A stretch of 20,113 nucleotides of DNA, taken from positions 1 to 20,113 of the forward strand of contig JNEM01015725.1 of assembly GCA_000697335.1 (NCBI GenBank). The letters are read 5' to 3'. The notes under the pieces were generated by a model, which was given only the letters and a program-made list of their open reading frames with translations, was not told where the DNA came from and did no database searches. Positions 18,643 through 20,113 of this stretch are shown in pieces (position 1 is the stretch's first letter; every line of letters begins with the position of its first letter). A program made the position numbers and the translations under genes. This DNA comes from Conidiobolus incongruus B7586. Lineage: Eukaryota > Entomophthoromycota > Entomophthoromycetes > Entomophthorales > Conidiobolaceae.

Positions 18643-20113
18643 AAAATTAATTAAAATATTTGAATAACTTTAAAAATGATATTTTATTTGAGTTTATTAT
18701 TTATCACTGGGTAAATTATATTGAAATTATAAAAGAAATTATTTAAAACTTATTAAAATTTAAAATATTACTTTATATTTTAAATAATAGGAAGTTTTTG
18801 AAATTAAAAATAAATAAAGATTTTGATATAAAATATATAAATATAAATATATAATATAAATTTAATAATATCTTTTATTATTAATAACTTTTTGTTATAC
18901 TTTTAATAAATTTCTAATACCAATAAATAAATCTTTTTATTAAGGATTGAAATTTGATATTTTACAAACTAATTATATTTTCTTACAAAAATTTTCTTTT
19001 TTATAAGTTGGTTTTTTTAATTACCCAAAGCAATTATAATCATATAAGTTATATTCTAAGGAATATATTAAATATGGTAGTTTTTTCTAGTATTTTTTAA
19101 TTAGAAAATTTTTTACAACTTTATATTTATATATTTTTCAATTATATACAAAATAATAGGTTTTTTTTCAAATTATATTAAGAACACTAATTAAAAATAA
19201 ATTTATTTAAAAAAACAATATAAAGCTTACTATTAATTCATTTTCTTTCAGGAACTATATAAAAGTAGCATTTACTATTATAATCCATTATAATGATTAA
19301 TATTTACTTATTAATAAAATATTTATTTAAAGGAATTTATAAAATAGGTTAATTTAGTAATTTGATTTGTATTTTAATAAAAGATTATAAAAAAAATCTA
19401 AGATTTATTAATTACAATTATTCTTTATAAAAGCTTAGGTTTTTAGTAATATTTTAACAAGATTTGTTTAATAATAACCATTTTCACTTTTTAAGCTTTA
19501 ATTAAATTATTAGGTACTAATTTTATATTTTTATTTATTAATTTGAGTTTTAATATTAATATATATAAAGTACCTATAAAGCTAATATTAAAGTATTTAG
19601 ATAATTCTGTAGCTAAAATAAAAAGGTTTTTTTAATATAATTTGTTATTTGATTATAGTTAAGAAAATTATAGTTAAAATTAATCTTTTAAATTTTGGCA
19701 AGTTTTGGTTAGTTTTTTTCTAAACTTTAATATAATTTACTTAGCAATAAATAGTTGATTTAGATTATATTTTATTACCAAAAGTTACTTATAATTATTA
19801 AATAATTTTAAAACATGTATGGTTAAGTTTTATTAATATCAAAATAAAAAACAGTTGATAATTATTATTTGGTTTAAATATAATTAAATTAAATAACTAA
19901 TTTTAAAAAGTTAATTTTTTTATCAAAAAAGAATTAAAATATATATGTATAATTAAAATTATATAATTTCTTATTTATTTTTTATTTTTTAAATAATTTA
20001 AAATTAATAATATATTTGAAAAATCAAAATTTAAAAAATTTCTTATTATTTCAAACTTAAAATGATTTTTCAATTTAATTATAATTGAAATTATTAATAA
20101 AATAATAAGTATA
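17938..20113. other. Extremely AT-rich, C-poor flank without genes
   Basis: I see no gene in these 2.2 kb. Short motifs such as GGTTTTTTT recur (near 18588, 19160 and 19625), as does TAGGAAGTTTTT (near 18400 and 18789). C is rarer than G on this strand over much of the right part: 19321-19380 and 19621-19680 each contain 7 G and no C. The region may be centromere-proximal, heterochromatic or simply neutral; nothing identifies it. Confidence 0.55.
18610..18639. repeat. (AT)15 microsatellite
   Basis: Fifteen uninterrupted AT units form the longest simple repeat in the window. Likely length-variable; no function is evident. Confidence 0.95.

Overview
The window looks like nuclear DNA of a very AT-rich fungus outside the Dikarya (Mucoromycota, Zoopagomycota or a similar early-diverging lineage). 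Three things point there: short spliceosomal introns of 43-62 bases with GTAAGT/GTGAGT/GTAATT donors and YAG acceptors, several with a (C/T)TAAC-like branch site; a Mig1/CreA-type two-finger regulator and a mitochondrial CysA/Cys2-type acyltransferase, both typically fungal; and an animal-like phenylalanine hydroxylase, which as far as I know is kept in early-diverging fungi and missing from Ascomycota and Basidiomycota. Genus and species cannot be read from the sequence. Coding exons stand out as GC-richer blocks in an AT-rich background.

Layout. (1) 1-150, minus strand: the first about 50 codons of an unrecognised gene that runs off the left edge, with a cluster of GATA-factor sites about 260-290 bases upstream of its start. 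(2) 986-1502, minus: a two-exon gene for a 154-residue protein of unknown function. It is divergent from (3) 2246-4102, plus: an eleven-exon phenylalanine hydroxylase of 437 residues with an ACT domain and an intact iron-binding triad. (4) 4213-4527: a short palindromic module beside a fragment resembling the C-terminus of a TnpB/Fanzor RNA-guided nuclease (minus strand). (5) 4528-11500: about 7 kb of AT-rich DNA without a convincing gene, broken by small GC-richer islands near 7.65-7.93 kb, 8.88-9.32 kb and 10.07-10.20 kb. (6) 11497-11911: a GC-richer promoter/leader block, then an intronless CreA/Mig1-type zinc-finger regulator at 11912-12739. (7) 12795-13004, minus: a coding-looking terminal exon or gene remnant converging on the regulator, with a 12-bp stem hairpin between the two. 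(8) 13008-16446: AT-rich DNA with no gene. (9) 16447-17937, plus: a three-exon mitochondrial MetX-family O-acyltransferase of the serine O-acetyltransferase (CysA/Cys2) type, with a perfect Gcn4-type TGACTCA site about 250 bases upstream. (10) 17938-20113: extremely AT-rich, C-poor DNA with an (AT)15 microsatellite and no gene.

The genes do not form an obvious pathway. Two are amino-acid metabolism genes (phenylalanine to tyrosine; serine to O-acetylserine for cysteine), one is a carbon-catabolite-type repressor, and two are unknown. The least expected items are the TnpB/Fanzor-like remnant with its palindromic flank, the orphan exon converging on the CreA-like gene, and the GC-rich island near 10.1 kb bounded by 9-bp inverted repeats.
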